Below, piece by piece: positions 53,901-57,168 of a stretch of DNA of 64,000 nucleotides. Under the pieces are notes generated by a model. The model did not search any database, was not told where the DNA came from, and was given only the letters and a program-made list of their open reading frames with translations. The translations under genes were made by a program, and so were the position numbers. The stretch comes from Echinarachnius parma (taxonomy: Eukaryota; Echinodermata; Echinoidea; Clypeasteroida; Echinarachniidae), in contig JBAMJV010001790.1 of the NCBI GenBank assembly GCA_037951105.1, forward strand, positions 33,962 to 97,961, written 5' to 3'. How positions within the stretch are numbered: position 1 is the stretch's first letter; the number at the start of each line of letters is the position of its first letter.

Positions 53901-54680
53901 CAACTAAAATAGACTTAGCATGAAACTTAGCTGGCAGGCTTTTACACATATGGGCTCATTTGCTAACATATTGTCTGTTTAGAAAGAGAAGGGCGCTAAG
54001 TCGCTTTTTGTACTTTGGAGATAATCACGTTTAAAGTTGGAAAGCCATGTAGAAACCAATCATAGGAGTCTTTTTATTCTTTTTCGTTTATTTCTTTATT
54101 CTCCACTCTTGGGATGGAGTACCCTTGTCAGCTACAAGCTGTTTTCTCTAAGGGGTCCAATTTGATGAATATATTCCTAAATTTAGACATAATTATTATC
54201 TGAAAATGTTACATTACATAGACTGTCCTTCAAGATGGTTTAGGGTTTGATTCTGGGGATGCCCATTATCTGAAAATGTTACATTACATAGACTGTCCTT
54301 CAAGATGGTTTAGGGTTTGATTCTGGGGATGCCCATTTTCCTTTTTCATTTATTAAAATCTGAATATGTGAGTGAACAGGATTATGTGGGAGTTGTCACA
54401 CTTGACACTTACATTTAGAAAAAGCTTGTTACTAGTATTATTATACCTTGAATATTAATTGAATATTATTTTGTCCATCTGTCTTCTTCACTCATTGCAA
54501 TCTTGCCTTTGTTTTGTTTCCGTGGTAACAGGTAGAGGAGTTGTAGTGCCACGCAGCATGGTGTCGAGTTATACCTACTACACGGGCTGCATCGCTGACG
54601 TTTTATTAGACGAAAACCGTATGCACCTTTATGAGAACGCGCGAGGAGAAAAACCGTCGCAATTCTGCCAAGGCCCGTGA
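18160..54680 (+). CDS. AGRN: Agrin orthologue, whole coding span (29 exons)
   Basis: Large secreted heparan sulfate proteoglycan of basement membranes; in vertebrates it organises the neuromuscular synapse through LRP4/MuSK and binds laminin and dystroglycan. My splice model joins 29 exons with GT/AG borders into 6,060 nt (2,019 aa plus stop) with consistent phases; nearly all junctions from exon 1 to exon 18 are phase 1, as expected for shuffled extracellular modules. Domain order is signal peptide, 10 FS/Kazal, lustrin-type module, GCC motif, 2 laminin-EGF, FS, GCC motif, Ser/Thr-rich, EGF, LG1, 2 EGF, LG2, linker, LG3. The core FSn-LE2-FS-S/T-EGF-LG-EGF-EGF-LG-LG is diagnostic of agrin rather than perlecan or follistatin. 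Length is close to vertebrate agrin (about 2,050 aa). I see no NtA, SEA or fourth EGF. A further 5' exon far upstream or outside the window cannot be excluded. Confidence 0.93.
19600..20075 (+). repeat. Degenerate tandem repeat in agrin intron 1, ~180-bp period
   Basis: Three diverged copies share TTCTATTGCAT, GGTCA.AACC, CATATTTGTAACCATCA and TTTTGAGCAGA. It overlaps the end of a 121-codon frame that starts at 19321, which I do not accept as a gene. Confidence 0.65.
20172..20502. mobile_element. MITE-like element with CAGGGCTC termini
   Basis: CAGGGCTCCACACTT...AAGTGTCGAGCCCTG ends, with GGCCCAGTCGGGCCAG inside. Related but diverged material (ACTAGCACTT, TTGCCCGA..GGGCAAGT) is at 4399-4625, 27672-27772 and 58170-58236. 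Confidence 0.72.
21415..21494. mobile_element. piggyBac-like MITE, family B, in agrin intron 1
   Basis: TTAA|CCCATTGCTTACGGGAACC, GTGGGCTATGTACATAGTCT, CTCGAAGGGAAAGGG|TTAA; 80 bp. Confidence 0.78.
21507..21894. repeat. Foldback-like element in agrin intron 1
   Basis: TTTAAAGGGATCTACTAACT...ACAATGTTACAAAGTCCCTTTAAA; imperfect ends of about 25 bp. Confidence 0.6.
22015..22094. mobile_element. piggyBac-like MITE, family B, inverse orientation
   Basis: TTGA|CCCGTTCCCTACAAG...CACTCGGTTCCCGTGGTCAAGGGG|TTAA; 80 bp, same interior as the 21.4-kb copy in reverse. Confidence 0.75.
22575..22975 (+). repeat. Pyrimidine-rich low-complexity tract in agrin intron 1
   Basis: TTTTCC/CTTTTC-rich with a small direct repeat (CAGGTCTTCATAATTTCCCT twice, near 22880 and 22904). 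A long frame here is compositional. Confidence 0.8.
23617..23832 (+). CDS. AGRN: Agrin exon 2: FS2
   Basis: Residues about 110-181. The acceptor follows TTCTTGTAG and the donor is GTGAGT, phase 1-1. One FS module of 72 residues: an EGF-like half starting DPCQDIQC, then a Kazal half with VCGSDGMTYSNDC and AAACHQQ. The donor runs straight into a GAT/GGT microsatellite. FS modules bind growth factors or proteases in other proteins; in agrin they form the rod that carries the sugar chains. Confidence 0.9.
23853..24005 (+). repeat. GAT/GGT microsatellite
   Basis: Imperfect then pure (GAT)n starting 20 bp after the exon 2 donor. Confidence 0.95.
24231..24446 (+). CDS. AGRN: Agrin exon 3: FS3
   Basis: Residues about 182-253. 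The acceptor is CACTTCACAG and the donor GTGAGT. FS module with CDNVTCNFGASC, then VCGSDGMDYGNEC and the helix cysteine in NVAAC. NVT and NIT are two possible N-glycosylation sites. Same length as exon 2 (216 nt), so one exon carries one module. Confidence 0.9.
24447..24804 (+). other. AGRN: Agrin intron 3
   Basis: 358 bp, AT-rich; I see nothing recognisable. Confidence 0.8.
24805..25032 (+). CDS. AGRN: Agrin exon 4: FS4, atypical EGF-like half
   Basis: Residues about 254-329. Acceptor CCATACAG, donor GTAAGT, phase 1-1. The first half (DPCRDIQYEDAVCKLDRSR...) departs from the usual C-x-FG-x-C pattern and is Arg/Pro-rich, much like the aberrant third FS of vertebrate agrin. The Kazal half is canonical (VCGSDGMTYENEC, TRAAC). 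Confidence 0.88.
25178..25381 (+). CDS. AGRN: Agrin exon 5: FS5
   Basis: Residues about 330-397. Acceptor CCTACACAG, donor C|GTAAGT. FS module with CEDQMCDFGLC, QCVCVGC and VCGSDSVTYNSRC; the Kazal Gly after Asp is replaced by Ser. It is separated from exon 4 by only 145 bp. A decayed copy of its Kazal half lies at 25443-25541. Confidence 0.9.
25443..25541 (+). pseudogene. Ghost of agrin exon 5 (Kazal half)
   Basis: Resembles exon 5 from its CGSD segment onward: GGAAGTGATGGTGTAACATA, then GCCATCTTGATTTCGC and a GAAGAGGG..TGC end. Frame and several cysteine codons are lost. A second, shorter echo of the same core lies at 25598-25631. Confidence 0.75.
25683..25818 (+). pseudogene. Ghost of agrin exon 6 with its acceptor
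   Basis: Matches the 25.9-kb exon and its upstream intron: TCAATGTGT, ACATTTGA, an AG acceptor, then CCCAAGAACAAGTGACAACC and most of the next 60 bp. In the parental frame the CGG of the TGCGGA codons is missing, which creates TGA. No donor follows, so it is a dead partial copy. Confidence 0.85.
25949..26116 (+). CDS. AGRN: Agrin exon 6: shortened FS6, Kazal half only
   Basis: Residues about 398-453. Acceptor GACCCACAG, donor GTAAGT. At 168 nt this is the shortest of the FS exons: the EGF-like half is missing and the module begins TTCTTPAC, then VCGTDDVDYPSLC and QQAAC. A decayed copy of its first half together with its acceptor lies about 235 bp upstream (25683-25818). Confidence 0.88.
26117..26416 (+). 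other. AGRN: Agrin intron 6
   Basis: 300 bp, AT-rich, nothing recognisable. Confidence 0.8.
26417..26623 (+). CDS. AGRN: Agrin exon 7: FS7
   Basis: Residues about 454-522. Acceptor TTCACGTAG, donor GTGAGT. Canonical FS: CNEVECILGASC, TCVCSDHC, VCGSDGETYASEC and NVMAC, with an NIT glycosylation sequon near the end. Its C-terminal half resembles exon 3 (both have LNVxAC and KNIT). Confidence 0.9.
26833..26935. mobile_element. Decayed copy of the CAGTCAAACC MITE family
   Basis: CAACCTGCCTAAAGTGGCCA and CCTGTCTATAGAGGTCA match internal motifs of the 40.1-kb element; termini are lost. Located in the agrin intron between exons 7 and 8. Confidence 0.6.
27145..27233 (+). pseudogene. Ghost of agrin exon 8 acceptor region
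   Basis: Shares AAATGAATGG.(T/A)TGCAAG, CCTAATCTC, then TTTTCTGTTTGATTCAGAC and a decayed CTTTGTCTTGGTGCCATGTG with the true exon start 118 bp downstream. Coding similarity stops after about 25 bp. Confidence 0.8.
27328..27543 (+). CDS. AGRN: Agrin exon 8: FS8
   Basis: Residues about 523-594. Acceptor TTGATTCAG, donor GTAAGC. FS with CLGVTC, a Tyr-containing insert (NEVCYQGVCVCQESC), then EEDNVCGTDGKTYDTLC and an NLS sequon. It is strongly similar to exon 9 at both DNA and protein level and has the same length, pointing to a lineage-specific tandem duplication. A decayed copy of its acceptor and first codons lies at 27145-27233. Confidence 0.9.
27544..28063 (+). other. AGRN: Agrin intron 8
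   Basis: 520 bp. Positions 27672-27772 carry a fragment of the CAGGGCTC element family (CAGGGCTTGACACTAGCACT). The rest is featureless. Confidence 0.7.
28064..28279 (+). CDS. AGRN: Agrin exon 9: FS9, near twin of exon 8
   Basis: Residues about 595-666. Acceptor TTTGGACAG, donor GTGAGT. Shares NEVCY.GVCVCQESC, SEEDNVCGTD, TYDT.C, SQSNL and YGPCE with exon 8; the NLS sequon is NLT here. It is the second copy of a duplicated FS module. Confidence 0.9.
28280..28594 (+). other. AGRN: Agrin intron 9
   Basis: 315 bp, AT-rich, nothing recognisable. It separates exon 9 from the exon carrying the Ser-Gly motif. Confidence 0.75.
28595..28849 (+). CDS. AGRN: Agrin exon 10: SGSGSG attachment motif and FS10
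   Basis: Residues about 667-751. Acceptor TTGTCTGAG, donor GTATGT. The exon opens with SSGSGSGTIPPE right after the acidic end of exon 9; repeated Ser-Gly is the glycosaminoglycan-attachment signature of heparan sulfate proteoglycans. In vertebrate agrin a Ser-Gly cluster also sits just before the last FS of the main array. The FS follows: VCDDVSCGFGGIC, CVCNFNC, VCGTDSVTYGNDC and REAAC. A decayed fragment of this exon lies at 28952-29013. Confidence 0.9.
28952..29013 (+). pseudogene. Ghost of agrin exon 10 (Kazal core)
   Basis: TTCAACTACCCGGCCATGCG and the following GCAGTACAGATGGCATAACC mirror the FNCPAVRSPVCGTDSVTYG segment of exon 10, but indels disrupt the frame. Confidence 0.7.
29090..29163 (+). 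pseudogene. Ghost of agrin exon 11 (lustrin module)
   Basis: CTCTAGATATTGAGATCGAG followed by ATGGGGA, CCCCTAGTTA.GGAGGG and CTACACCTG repeat the acceptor and first 70 bp of exon 11, 180 bp upstream of it. The first Cys codon (TGC) is lost. Confidence 0.82.
29270..29425 (+). CDS. AGRN: Agrin exon 11: lustrin-type cysteine-rich module
   Basis: Residues about 752-803. Acceptor TCCATCTAG, donor GTAAGG, phase 1-1. It encodes RCDGESPLVREG, then a Cys, a Gly-acidic loop, CPSGSYC and a terminal CCP, giving six cysteines ending in a CC pair. This matches the lustrin cysteine-rich repeat pattern found in papilin- and lustrin-like extracellular proteins. I know of no such module at this place in vertebrate agrin. 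A decayed copy lies 180 bp upstream (29090-29163). Inclusion in the mRNA is inferred from phase and splice sites only. Confidence 0.78.
29791..30390. mobile_element. 600-bp foldback/MITE in the exon 11-12 intron
   Basis: TAAACCGAACACAAAAAGTA...TACTTTTTGTGTTCGGTTTA; the arms extend about 90 bp (GCCCATAATTTCATA, TGTTTCAAGAT and complements). No transposase frame. Confidence 0.82.
30890..31720 (+). repeat. Pyrimidine-rich degenerate repeat in the exon 11-12 intron
   Basis: T/C-rich sequence with recurring TTTCATCTTTCATCT, CGTGTCT and TTCCATCATC motifs spaced about 100-120 bp. Frames that stay open here reflect composition only. Confidence 0.75.
32585..32656 (+). repeat. tRNA-like sequence, probable SINE head or tRNA relic
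   Basis: TAGCTCAGTTGG is a good A box and CTTCAAGTCCC a weak B box. Between them GGTCTAGCAATC resembles an anticodon arm. Acceptor and T stems do not pair well, so I do not call a functional tRNA. Confidence 0.55.
32960..33070 (+). repeat. GA-rich tract
   Basis: AAAGAGGGAGAGAGAGAAAT-type purine run in the exon 11-12 intron. Similar (GA)n tracts occur at 5703-5735, 6278-6305 and 6490-6512. Confidence 0.9.
33261..33353 (+). CDS. AGRN: Agrin exon 12: first GCC-type motif
   Basis: Residues about 804-834. Acceptor TTTTTTCTAG, donor GTGAGT, 93 nt. Encodes PCLDSEFGCCPDNETEALG and ends in EGCP, the short cysteine motif that precedes the laminin-EGF pair in vertebrate agrin and is repeated in papilin. 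It has NAT and NET sequons. The position just upstream of LE1 is conserved, which supports the gene assignment. Confidence 0.9.
33354..33712 (+). other. AGRN: Agrin intron 12
   Basis: 359 bp, AT-rich, nothing recognisable. Confidence 0.8.
33713..33874 (+). CDS. AGRN: Agrin exon 13: laminin-EGF 1
   Basis: Residues about 835-888. Acceptor CTCCCACAG, donor C|GTAAGT. Eight-cysteine laminin-type EGF: [35 protein letters not shown] and GCK. A degenerate copy of its second half with an intact-looking donor lies at 33956-34050. Confidence 0.93.
33956..34050 (+). pseudogene. Ghost of agrin exon 13 (laminin-EGF 1, 3' half)
   Basis: AATTGTGACCG, TGTGAACCAGGTTTG, GATTTCCTGGCATTGGAGCA and GGTTGTAAACGTAAGT copy the last half of LE1 including the donor. 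The CDRC codons carry a one-base insertion that breaks the frame. Confidence 0.82.
34146..34223 (+). pseudogene. Ghost of agrin exon 14 (laminin-EGF 2, 5' half)
   Basis: TTTAGCTTGCGGTTGCAATG, then GGGGATTGC, ACCAGATGACC and GTGTGCA parallel the acceptor and first 70 bp of exon 14, about 205 bp upstream of it, with indels. Confidence 0.8.
34356..34499 (+). CDS. AGRN: Agrin exon 14: laminin-EGF 2
   Basis: Residues about 889-936. Acceptor CCTTTAG, donor GTAAGC. Laminin-EGF with CGCNIGGSRRDDCDQTTGVC, CKKGVDGDKCNIC and a short last loop ending GCVT, like the second LE of vertebrate agrin. A decayed copy of its 5' half lies at 34146-34223. Confidence 0.92.
34500..34980 (+). other. AGRN: Agrin intron 14
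   Basis: 481 bp, AT-rich, nothing recognisable. Confidence 0.8.
34981..35232 (+). CDS. AGRN: Agrin exon 15: FS11, after the laminin-EGF pair
   Basis: Residues about 937-1020. Acceptor TTATACAG, donor GTGAGT. FS with TCAELTCRFYAQC, an NAT sequon, CVCPSLESC, VCGDNNMAYGSRC and VVACREQ. It occupies the place of the ninth FS of vertebrate agrin. Confidence 0.92.
35233..35591 (+). other. AGRN: Agrin intron 15
   Basis: 359 bp, AT-rich, nothing recognisable. Confidence 0.8.
35592..36389 (+). CDS. AGRN: Agrin exon 16: second GCC-type motif and mucin-like Ser/Thr region
   Basis: Residues about 1021-1286, the longest exon (798 nt). Acceptor TTTACCACCAG, donor ACAG|GTGTGC, phase 1-1. It starts with a Thr/Pro stretch and CQQAQWGCCHDNQT...GAGC, the motif that stands just before the SEA domain in vertebrates. 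Here it passes straight into about 220 residues of Ser/Thr/Ala/Gly without cysteine, including a ten-residue repeat around TTVGTMASTAG and a C-terminal run of Ser/Thr. Dense O-glycosylation is expected. SEA is absent from this exon. Confidence 0.9.
36000..36190 (+). repeat. Coding 30-bp minisatellite in the Ser/Thr region
   Basis: About six units around ACGGTCGGTACAATGGCTTC and CACAGCCGGTACC; at least two adjacent units are identical. Each unit encodes ten residues (TVGTMASTAG type), so unit gain or loss keeps the frame. Confidence 0.9.
36390..39596 (+). other. AGRN: Agrin intron 16 (3.2 kb), no SEA exon seen
   Basis: Very AT-rich. A SEA domain would need about 350 bp of coding sequence; no frame of that size or character is present. 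Includes a family A MITE trace near 38.4 kb and short A runs. Confidence 0.75.
39597..39749 (+). CDS. AGRN: Agrin exon 17: EGF1
   Basis: Residues about 1287-1337. Acceptor GTCCTTTAG, donor GTGAGA. EGF module with CDSSPCQHGGTCRN, FSCDCPVGKGGPVCDK. It stands directly before LG1, as in vertebrate agrin, and follows a 3.2-kb intron. Confidence 0.93.
39823..39870. repeat. Perfect 23-bp palindrome with 2-nt loop
   Basis: GCTTTCACACAAAATCATAG starts the left arm and the right arm is its exact reverse complement, separated by TT. It lies 73 bp after agrin exon 17 and could form a cruciform or an RNA hairpin. Confidence 0.97.
40128..40291. mobile_element. Tc1/mariner-like MITE
   Basis: Termini CAGTCAAACCTGT...AGACAGGTTTGACTG are flanked by TA on both sides. 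The ~160-bp interior has no coding capacity. Internal GTGACCACC/GGTGGCCAC motifs recur in the copies near 0.4, 26.9 and 63.4 kb. Confidence 0.85.
40292..40841 (+). other. AGRN: 3' part of agrin intron 17
   Basis: Between the MITE and exon 18. AT-rich, ending in an ATT/ATC-rich run before the acceptor. Nothing else recognised. Confidence 0.7.
40842..41040 (+). CDS. AGRN: Agrin exon 18: LG1, first part
   Basis: Residues about 1338-1403. Acceptor TTCATTATAG, donor AG|GTAACA. Laminin G strands: FSGDSYLAF, INIEFQTNSTEGVLLYNAQ, GDFVSLAIVDNRVEFR, with an NST sequon. The donor splits an Arg codon (phase 2), and the next exon continues with FDLGRADPVVIR. Confidence 0.92.
44818..44990. repeat. Foldback element in the LG1 intron
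   Basis: GGGTGTATTCTGAAAACGAT...ATCGTTATCAGAATACACCC; the arms continue with TTAAAATTTATT and CTA.GTCACTAAA, about 60 bp each. Confidence 0.85.
46085..46155. repeat. Dispersed TATATAGCGC repeat
   Basis: CTTGGATTTATATAGCGCCT followed by CTAAGCACTTTACAATG, a near-palindromic short repeat I recognise as common in aquatic animal genomes. Traces occur at 18595 (ACTTATATAGCGCACG) and 26665. Confidence 0.6.
47246..47423. repeat. Foldback element in the LG1 intron
   Basis: TACCGTATTTGTCGGTGTAT...ACACCGACAAATACGGTA, with GTGCGGTTAATACAC repeated inside and poly(A)/poly(T) stretches. Confidence 0.88.
47915..48127 (+). CDS. AGRN: Agrin exon 19: LG1, middle part
   Basis: Residues about 1404-1474. Acceptor TTTCTAG, donor GT|GTAAGT. 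Encodes FDLGRADPVVIRS, the MRWHTVRAYRSRRDGTVSVD strand pair, then LNLGEELFIGNAF, all typical of LG domains. It lies 6.9 kb downstream of exon 18 and has higher GC than the surrounding intron. Confidence 0.92.
48128..48534 (+). other. AGRN: Agrin intron 19
   Basis: 407 bp, AT-rich, with a short T run; nothing recognisable. Confidence 0.8.
48535..48764 (+). CDS. AGRN: Agrin exon 20: end of LG1 and EGF2
   Basis: Residues about 1475-1551. Acceptor CCACCACAG, donor GTGAGT. Closes LG1 with GFIGCIRNVEVNSKVLDL and VGECG, then EGF2 with CKELPCLNNGTCDP and YRCVCMEPYLG. NAS and NGT sequons are present. Confidence 0.92.
48971..49108 (+). CDS. AGRN: Agrin exon 21: EGF3
   Basis: Residues about 1552-1597. 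Acceptor TTGCCTAG, donor GTAAGA. Completes EGF2 (GPKCG), then a third EGF: CEGNMCYVGSSC, GGYRCDCQEGWKGELC. The donor leads straight into a GAG/GAT-rich simple repeat. Confidence 0.9.
49110..49505 (+). repeat. GAG/GAT-rich imperfect simple repeat
   Basis: Fills most of the intron after exon 21, with GAGGAG then GATGATGAT blocks. Confidence 0.93.
49547..49811 (+). CDS. AGRN: Agrin exon 22: LG2, first part
   Basis: Residues about 1598-1685. Acceptor TCATAG, donor AG|GTAATT. LG2 strands: FSGDSYIEH, FVITVEFYPTSTDGMVFYNG, GDFVSLNLHAGYLEF, FDLGRGIADIR. Unlike LG1, there is no intron inside the EFRFDLG segment. Two cysteines lie before the domain. Confidence 0.92.
49812..50132 (+). other. AGRN: Agrin intron 22
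   Basis: 321 bp, AT-rich, nothing recognisable. Confidence 0.8.
50133..50253 (+). CDS. AGRN: Agrin exon 23: LG2, middle part, ends at y-site position
   Basis: Residues about 1686-1726. Acceptor TTTTTACAG, donor GTAAGT, leaving in phase 0. Encodes NEWHVVRVMRRDSGSIQGEM and ends VFGSSP. The junction after this Ser-Pro is where vertebrate agrin inserts the four-residue y exon that confers heparin binding. A decayed copy of its last codons plus a GTAAGT donor lies at 50836-50880. Confidence 0.9.
50350..50772. repeat. Foldback family copy in the exon 23-24 intron
   Basis: TAAAGGGATAGTTGAGTTTT...AAAACTCAACTATCCCTTT ends; interior AAATCGGTTCAGAAATGGCT and CATGGTGGAGTTATTACTAT. Confidence 0.85.
50836..50880 (+). 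pseudogene. Ghost of agrin exon 23 (3' end and donor)
   Basis: TTAGACAATCTGGAACCTGT, then TTTGGTTCTTCACC|TGTAAGTTT nearly repeat the last 35 bp of exon 23 and its donor, about 625 bp downstream. No acceptor-side sequence is retained. Confidence 0.85.
51233..51349 (+). CDS. AGRN: Agrin exon 24: LG2, third part
   Basis: Residues about 1727-1765. Acceptor TTTTCTCAG, donor ACG|GTAAGA, phase 0-0. Encodes ELNLNRNLFIGGSRNYNQLS and the TDGFDGAIRT strand, typical of the C-terminal half of an LG domain. Confidence 0.9.
51590..51704 (+). CDS. AGRN: Agrin exon 25: end of LG2 and start of linker
   Basis: Residues about 1766-1803. Acceptor TTTTTGCAG, donor A|GTAAGT. Encodes FVVDGVTLDWPESA and SVNVDVF, the last strand of LG2, then a Thr/Asp-rich tail. 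It has no cysteine, although vertebrate agrin enters its fourth EGF here. Confidence 0.87.
51705..52122 (+). other. AGRN: Agrin intron 25
   Basis: 418 bp, AT-rich. No EGF-type exon, although vertebrate agrin has its fourth EGF in this part of the protein. Confidence 0.78.
52123..52300 (+). CDS. AGRN: Agrin exon 26: Thr/Pro linker and LG3 start, ends at z-site position
   Basis: Residues about 1804-1862. Acceptor TTATTACAG, donor TC|GTAAGT. About 35 residues of Thr/Pro/Met/Ala (MTTTLPSTPPMTTPP) are followed by VRFDGQTSIQYYNGITR, the first strands of LG3. The linker replaces the EGF found here in vertebrates. The donor falls where the vertebrate z exons enter. Confidence 0.87.
52301..52702 (+). 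other. AGRN: Agrin intron 26 (z-site position)
   Basis: 402 bp. Contains the short exon 27 ghost and one 18-nt AG...GT-bounded segment (52484-52501) that would keep the frame if spliced in; such short segments also arise by chance. Confidence 0.6.
52563..52600 (+). pseudogene. Ghost of agrin exon 27 (short fragment)
   Basis: TTTCTTTCAAAACTGACCAA resembles the exon 27 segment encoding LSFKTDQLN, 180 bp downstream. It is short, so chance cannot be fully excluded. Confidence 0.55.
52703..52921 (+). CDS. AGRN: Agrin exon 27: LG3, middle part
   Basis: Residues about 1863-1935. Acceptor CTCTGCAG, donor AG|GTACG. The phase-consistent frame reads RALRNNIIQLSFKTDQLNG, AILWNG, then FAEFAYNLGKGITRIRS and NKWHTVVVTR. 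Another frame stays open for 65 codons across this exon but has no LG character and does not join the neighbouring exons. Confidence 0.88.
53130..53220. mobile_element. piggyBac-like MITE family A in the exon 27-28 intron
   Basis: CCCGTTCAGGATTGATG...CCATAGACCCATGCCCAAG...CCAGTCCTGAATGGGTTAA. The left TTAA is mutated. Confidence 0.75.
53461..53504 (+). pseudogene. Ghost of agrin exon 28 (acceptor and first codons)
   Basis: TTTTACCAACGGAAATTTAA then TTGAGGCTTCATTAAAAGT repeats the polypyrimidine tract and first 30 bp of exon 28. The acceptor AG has become GG. Confidence 0.82.
53595..53698 (+). CDS. AGRN: Agrin exon 28: LG3, third part
   Basis: Residues about 1936-1970. Acceptor CTACCAACAG, donor G|GTAAGT. 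Encodes NLIAASLQVDDSLPVMGQ and ASQLDTDGQLFLG, matching the TQLDTDG strand of vertebrate agrin LG3. A decayed copy of its first codons is 120 bp upstream (53461-53504) with the acceptor changed from CAG to CGG. Confidence 0.88.
54196..54337 (+). repeat. Exact tandem duplication, ~70-bp unit
   Basis: The unit from ATTATCTGAAAATGTTACAT to GGGGATGCCCAT occurs twice in a row with no difference that I can see. It must be recent. In the last agrin intron. Confidence 0.93.
54532..54680 (+). CDS. AGRN: Agrin exon 29: end of LG3 and stop
   Basis: Residues about 1971-2019. Acceptor GTGGTAACAG; TGA stop at 54678-54680. Encodes VPRSMVSSYTYYTGCIADVLLD and ends KPSQFCQGP. The GCIADV strand and the last Cys form the usual LG disulfide, and the protein ends shortly after LG3 as in all agrins. 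Confidence 0.92.
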
Positions 54681-55090
54681 GATGTTTCCCTTCGCGACTT
54701 CCGCGTTTCACCCGCCGTGAATACGCTTGTTCAAAGACTCTTTTACTATTTATATGTATAAAATGAGCATTATATTTACTTACCAAGACACTATTACGAA
54801 ATTGGAAGACATTTTTTTTTCTTCTTTTTTCTTTTTTTTTTTTTTTTTTTTTTAGGAAATGAGGACTCATTTTATTTTGATGGGGGACAAATTTTTTAAA
54901 AGTGCAAAAAAAATGTAAAAATATGTTTTTAAAAATGAGTGAAAAAAAGAGAGGTAGTTTTTAATCTAATCTGTGACCAAATGAGCAGCATTTTATATTT
55001 TCTTGAGATCGTATACATGTATCTGATGAGTATTGTTATAGCACTCGCAGTTCTACTGGTATTGTTACATGTGGCATGGTTATACTCTTT

Positions 55091-55096
55091 AATAAA
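55091..55096 (+). promoter_or_regulatory. Candidate polyadenylation signal, proximal
   Basis: AATAAA 411 bp after the agrin stop. It is plausible as a short 3' UTR end, but such hexamers are common in AT-rich DNA. Confidence 0.4.
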
Positions 55097-56690
55097 TTAT
55101 GTTACTGAATGAAACACTTACCAGAAATCTCAGTCATTTCCAAAGATGCAACCTTCTCGACTTCTTTTTTTATGTCCTCTCTTTTGTACGACTTAATAAA
55201 AGAATGCAGTTCAGAAACCTGATGCAACTCGTCCAACAAATTCACTAGCAAAAATAGAAGATGTATTTCATAAAGCTTTAGAAATAAAGAAATCGTGAGC
55301 ACAGAAATTTGACTGTTTCGGTACTTGAAATAGTAACTAAGTATTCTAGAATATCTTGTTTGAATGGCTATTTATCTCATCTCTTTTCACACCTTATTTA
55401 CTAATGTATCATGTTTTAATTGGAAATATTAATTGTTTTGTTTATATTTGGATCAAGAGTTAATATTACAAATTGAATAATGTACAAAACACAGGAAGAT
55501 GCCCCTTCAATGTTTTGAACTTCCATACCAAATTAGAAAATTCTCCTTTGATTGGGAAATTATCGATGCAAAAATAATTTTCTGCCAGTCTATAATGAAA
55601 ACATTTTTGTAAATAAAAAATGTTTATTATCTTCTCGACAGAATTTGTCCATCACACTCTTATATGCTGCCATATATGCTGCCAGATTTTCATGTACCTC
55701 ATTATTATGCTGGGCCCGTTTTAAATTTATTCCAATAATTAATTTAGATGGCATAAACTACTCGGTCTCCTTAATGTCATTGTATACTACCTACATTCTG
55801 GGGTTCATTTTACATTCATCCTTTTTCTGATATTTAAATGTAAATGATAGCTATCAATAATCAACATAACAATCGCTAGTCTTGAATTCTTGATTTGATA
55901 TACTATACGAAGCTCTAGAATTATAGTTGTTATTGAGAGTTGTATCTTGAGGCAAATAGACAACAATCATAGAAGAATCAAGTGTGTAATTATTTGGATA
56001 TTATTATCATCGTCGTCATCTTTTATTTATATTCTTGCTGTTATTTTATTATGATAATTTTGATTGATATGCTTAGGCTAATTGTCATCTTAATTACCAT
56101 CATGATTATTATTGTTATCATTTTATGAAAAATAGAGAGTAGTGTTTATAATTTGTGAATAGATTTCAAATATATAATTGATAATGATAGTAAACTTTTT
56201 GTGTAAATGTGGTGCTGATACTTTTGATGAATATTTTACAAAAAACAACAATAATTTTAGACAGTTCTTCCGCAAGATTACAGAAGAACCATTGAATATG
56301 CACTTCTGATGGATATTTGTCTATTTATAGTAGTGGAGCATAATCTGGAATTACATGTCAGTTTGTGATACAAGCACAAAATTTGCATCTGCACAGAGTA
56401 CGCCGCACATGAGAATGGTTTGTGTCAAATTTGGTGCTTGTATCATCAACTGAACGCTTCCCCTCAAAATATTCACTTATAGCTGCTGTGAATAAAAACA
56501 ACAACGTATGCGTATGTTTTCACTGAAGTATTATGTGTTGGGTGTTTTTATCCCAAAATGGCAATAACCGAAATTTCAATGTAAATTGCTCAAGAAATTG
56601 ATTTAATCATGTCTGCTTTATGATGAATCTTGCTGTTTGAGACTGTATAAAATGCACCATGTCATTGTATGACGTTGTATGATATTCGTG

Positions 56691-56696
56691 AATAAA
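56691..56696 (+). promoter_or_regulatory. Candidate polyadenylation signal, distal
   Basis: AATAAA followed within 20 bp by a T-rich segment, a usual cleavage-site context, 2 kb after the stop. Confidence 0.4.
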
Positions 56697-57168
56697 GAGT
56701 TATTATTTTGGACGCGAAAGAACTTTTTTAAAAAGAAAGACGATCATGAACGTGTAAAAATTAGTATACCTTCACAGAGATAAAAATTTGTCAATAACTT
56801 GTGAATACACTGTCATAGTATTGTGTCTTTAAATATGCAAATAACCTGTACATTTTGGTCATTTATTATAACCTGTATACTTTGTATTTATTATCATATA
56901 TTTTGAATAATGCACTCACTACCCCTTTACTGGAAAATGACTATTGAATTGGAGACGAAGCAGAAGCGGCATTGATATATATTTGTAATAATTTTCTTTC
57001 TGTGTAATTGCAAGGTCTGTCACCCAATTCTAGAGGTTTGTTCTGTGATCAGTCTTCTAGTTTGTTGCGATGTGATTTTATTTGCTACTGTCCTCAAAAC
57101 CTTAATTCACTGTCATAAATACTTCAAATTGTTAAACATTTCTAACAACATTTTTTCAAATTTTGCTC

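Larger units (their letters stand above)
54681..56715 (+). other. AGRN: Probable agrin 3' UTR
   Basis: Non-coding AT-rich sequence after the stop, with a T-rich run near 54812-54854. Two AATAAA signals (55091 and 56691) give candidate ends near 55.1 kb and 56.7 kb. I see no splice-like structure or coding sequence. The extent is inferred. Confidence 0.5.

Noticed and set aside
18160-54680. Perlecan or a follistatin-like protein instead of agrin
   Set aside because: There are no Ig or LDLa modules, and the FS-LE-LE-FS-S/T-EGF-LG order is specific to agrin.
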